Shown piece by piece: positions 5,716-7,270 of a stretch of DNA of 7,270 nt (within the stretch, counting starts at the first letter, position 1; every line of letters begins with the position of its first letter). The stretch is from an uncultured Bacilli bacterium (lineage in GTDB: Bacteria; Bacillota_I; Bacilli_A; RF39; UBA660). A program made the position numbers and the translations under genes. The DNA lies in contig CANQOD010000060.1 of NCBI GenBank assembly GCA_947625395.1, positions 1 through 7,270 of the forward strand. Direction: 5' to 3'. The notes below the pieces were generated by a model. The model saw only the letters and a list, made by a program, of their open reading frames with translations, searched no databases and was not told the origin of the DNA.

Positions 5716-7270
5716 CCTCTTTCATTCCTTGTAAACGAACAAAAGTAAGGGCTCCTAAAATCAACCCGAAACCAAGAATCTTCAACAAAACAGAAGAAGA
5801 ACTTGCTGTATTTGGTACATCCTCAATGATTTCTGCTTTGGTGTTTTTAATCGTAACAGAAGCCGTTGGATGTTGTTCAGAAATCGTAAAAGTATACTGT
5901 TTTTCCGTCTTGGTATATCCATCTGCTGCGGCAATCTCTAAAACGGTATAAGTGCCATTTTTGAGATTTTTTACAACTTGAATTTCTGTCGTAGTCACAA
6001 AGTCTGCAACGACTTGGTTCTGTTCATCTTTCACTTGGAGATGCGTTCCAGCAATGGCTGCTTGGGTCTTTTCATCAAGATTCATAATTTGAACACTTTT
6101 TTCGACTTGAGAAACTTTCGTATGCTTGACAGTCACGGTTGCTTTTGGGTGTTGGTCCGAAATGGTAAAACGATACTGTTCCGTTGCTTGATAACCAGAT
6201 GGAGAGGCAATTTCTTGAACGATATACGTTCCATCTTGTAGATTTTCCACAGTATATTCTTTTTCTGTCGTTACAAATGTAGTTATGACTTCTCCATTCG
6301 TATTGGTGATTTGCAATTTTGCTCCGGCAAGTGCTTTCTTGGTATCCTGGTTGATACTTTGAATGACAGCTGTTTTTTCAATCTTGGTATTGGAAATGTA
6401 CAGTGTCACTTCGAGATTCTTCGAAGAGATTTCAAAGGAAGTAACTTCTTTGTCTTTTTGATAACCACTTGGTGCGGTTGTTTCTACCAGTGTATAGGTC
6501 CCATTTTTTAAGTTTTGAATTGTATGGGCATTGGTCGTACTTATCCAAGAAGTAATCTCTTTTCCTTGGGCATCTTTTAAAACAAGATTTGCTCCGGCAA
6601 GGGCCTTTTTGGTCTCTTTCGCAATGTTAATGACAGTCAACTTAGAAGTCGTTAAAGAAACGCTTGTTTTGGCGGTCATCGTTTTTTCTTCTTCATAAAG
6701 CGTTGCGGGAATGATGGCTTGATAACGTGTATCATCCGCTTGATACGCATACACTGTATCGACAATTCCTAAAGCAGAAGCACTTAACGATATTTGGTTA
6801 GATAATTTTTTTACCTCTTGCACAGGAACTCGTACTTTAAATGTTTCTCCAACCTGATAAGTGGTTTGGTTTTCACCGGTTTGTGTATTGACTAACGTTG
6901 TATTGGCAGGTGCATTACTAACACTCACGGTTACCAATCCCTCAATGGACTGTCCTTTCACTTTAATGGATGCTGATTCATAGTATTTTTTATCACTCGT
7001 TAATGATAAAGAACTGGTATTGGCTTGAAAAGCAAGCTGGGCATTGGTCTTTCCTTGTTGTTTGGCTTTTTTTGCACCCTTAACTAATTCTTGTATATAT
7101 TTTCTTAGATGGTAGGTATCTTTTCCATTCTTTTTAAAACTGGTTGTTACGTTTTTAGAACCAGTTGTTTTATCTAAATACCACCATATCGCAGCTTGGG
7201 TAATATAGTAATCATATTGGTGATTTTTGGTGATGGACTTTTTAGGATATCCATTTTGCAGCAGATAAAC
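5708..7270 (-). CDS. Thioester-domain (TQXA) cell-wall-anchored adhesin with CnaB-like repeats (5' end outside window)
   Basis: The frame is open from the window edge to the stop, giving 520 visible C-terminal residues. It has no start here: an internal GTG at 6961 is not a true start, because coding sense continues upstream. Residues 1-95 or so look like the end of a thioester domain, with YYITQAAIWWYLD (21-33) carrying the TQXA glutamine (Gln25) that would bond to a cysteine encoded beyond the window. An Ig-like spacer follows (about 100-208), then three CnaB/SpaA-type repeats (about 210-296, 300-386, 391-478). VPNTA (485-489), a hydrophobic stretch and the tail RLQGMKEDE form the sorting signal. 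Such proteins can attach covalently to host molecules. The adjoining, overlapping sortase is the likely anchoring enzyme. The repeats lack the usual isopeptide lysine. Confidence 0.88.
   Translation of the reverse strand, partial: VYLLQNGYPKKSITKNHQYDYYITQAAIWWYLDKTTGSKNVTTSFKKNGKDTYHLRKYIQELVKGAKKAKQQGKTNAQLAFQANTSSLSLTSDKKYYESASIKVKGQSIEGLVTVSVSNAPANTTLVNTQTGENQTTYQVGETFKVRVPVQEVKKLSNQISLSASALGIVDTVYAYQADDTRYQAIIPATLYEEEKTMTAKTSVSLTTSKLTVINIAKETKKALAGANLVLKDAQGKEITSWISTTNAHTIQNLKNGTYTLVETTAPSGYQKDKEVTSFEISSKNLEVTLYISNTKIEKTAVIQSINQDTKKALAGAKLQITNTNGEVITTFVTTEKEYTVENLQDGTYIVQEIASPSGYQATEQYRFTISDQHPKATVTVKHTKVSQVEKSVQIMNLDEKTQAAIAGTHLQVKDEQNQVVADFVTTTEIQVVKNLKNGTYTVLEIAAADGYTKTEKQYTFTISEQHPTASVTIKNTKAEIIEDVPNTASSSSVLLKILGFGLILGALTFVRLQGMKEDE
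5804..5818 (-). other. VPNTA sortase recognition motif
   Basis: VPNTA is followed by four serines, a hydrophobic stretch of about 18 residues (VLLKILGFGLILGALTFV) and a short tail with Arg and Lys. The arrangement is that of a cell-wall sorting signal; the motif departs from LPXTG at the first and last positions. Confidence 0.85.
5837..6100 (-). repeat. CnaB/SpaA-like repeat 3 of the adhesin
   Basis: It lies 92 residues after repeat 2, with KTQAAIAGTHLQV, GTYTVLEIAAADGY and VTIKNTK. The expected lysine is Asn; the glutamate and the closing Asn are kept. It leads directly into the sorting signal. Confidence 0.75.
6113..6373 (-). repeat. CnaB/SpaA-like repeat 2 of the adhesin
   Basis: It lies 90 residues after repeat 1, with DTKKALAGAKLQI, GTYIVQEIASPSGY and VTVKHTK. 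The expected lysine is Ser and the closing Asn is His; the glutamate is kept. Confidence 0.75.
6383..6643 (-). repeat. CnaB/SpaA-like repeat 1 of the adhesin
   Basis: It contains ETKKALAGANLVL, then GTYTLVETTAPSGY and a closing strand VTLYISNTK. The lysine position five residues before the ETK threonine is Asn, while the glutamate of the Y-x-L-x-E motif and the final Asn are kept. Confidence 0.75.
7190..7201 (-). other. TQAA motif of the thioester domain
   Basis: The four codons read T-Q-A-A within YYITQAAIWWYLD, the hallmark TQXA motif. In this family the Gln side chain forms an internal thioester with an upstream Cys, which here would be encoded beyond 7270. Confidence 0.75.

Noticed and set aside
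5613..6511. Several plus-strand open frames of 66 to 112 codons opposite the adhesin and sortase genes
   Set aside because: They are antisense shadows of clear domain-bearing genes on the minus strand, with no ribosome binding sites or recognisable domains.
5837..6643. Tandem DNA repeat or CRISPR-like array in the adhesin gene
   Set aside because: The roughly 270-base periodicity is protein-domain repetition with diverged bases; there are no short identical repeats with unique spacers.
6961..7270. Reading the adhesin as starting at the GTG at 6961, or the upstream 310 bases as a separate gene
   Set aside because: The same frame stays open to the window edge and encodes the TQXA segment joined smoothly to the Ig-like spacer, so this is one gene cut by the window.

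Overview
The window comes from an AT-rich, low-GC Gram-positive bacterium (Bacillota). The evidence is strong AGGAGG-type ribosome binding sites, TTG start codons, a Gram-positive type signal peptidase I, and a sortase next to its LPXTG-like surface substrate. The general look (VPNTA sorting motif, divergent sortase, TQXA surface protein) suggests an Erysipelotrichia-like lineage, but that placement is inference. TGA is used as a stop codon, so the genetic code is the ordinary bacterial one. Every supported gene lies on the minus strand, so transcription runs from high to low coordinates.

Region 1 (7270 to about 4179) is a surface-display operon. It starts with the 3' part of a large cell-wall-anchored adhesin. 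The visible part has a thioester-domain TQAA motif, an Ig-like spacer, three CnaB/SpaA-like repeats and a VPNTA sorting signal. The adhesin gene overlaps a sortase gene by 8 bases. After 22 bases comes an unrecognised multi-pass membrane protein with a long, probably cytoplasmic tail. The likely logic is that the sortase anchors the adhesin; the membrane protein's role is unknown.

Region 2 (about 4200 to 2968) is a housekeeping unit. A consensus extended -10 promoter sits across the end of the membrane-protein gene. It is followed by a hairpin leader that fits an L19 autoregulatory leader, then rplS (L19), an intrinsic terminator directly in front of the lepB ribosome binding site, and lepB (signal peptidase I). 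A second intrinsic terminator lies about 125 bases beyond lepB.

Region 3 (about 2946 to 1) is a genome and nucleotide maintenance operon: rarA (recombination factor A, AAA+ ATPase), a divergent uracil-DNA-glycosylase-superfamily protein, and a HAM1/RdgB-like non-canonical purine NTP pyrophosphatase. The last two overlap by ATGA, and the third gene runs off the window close to its expected end. A weak promoter overlapped by a 22-base imperfect palindrome precedes rarA.

No tRNA, rRNA, CRISPR array, insertion sequence or phage gene was recognised. The least ordinary items are the adhesin, whose CnaB repeats lack the usual isopeptide lysine, and its unknown membrane partner.
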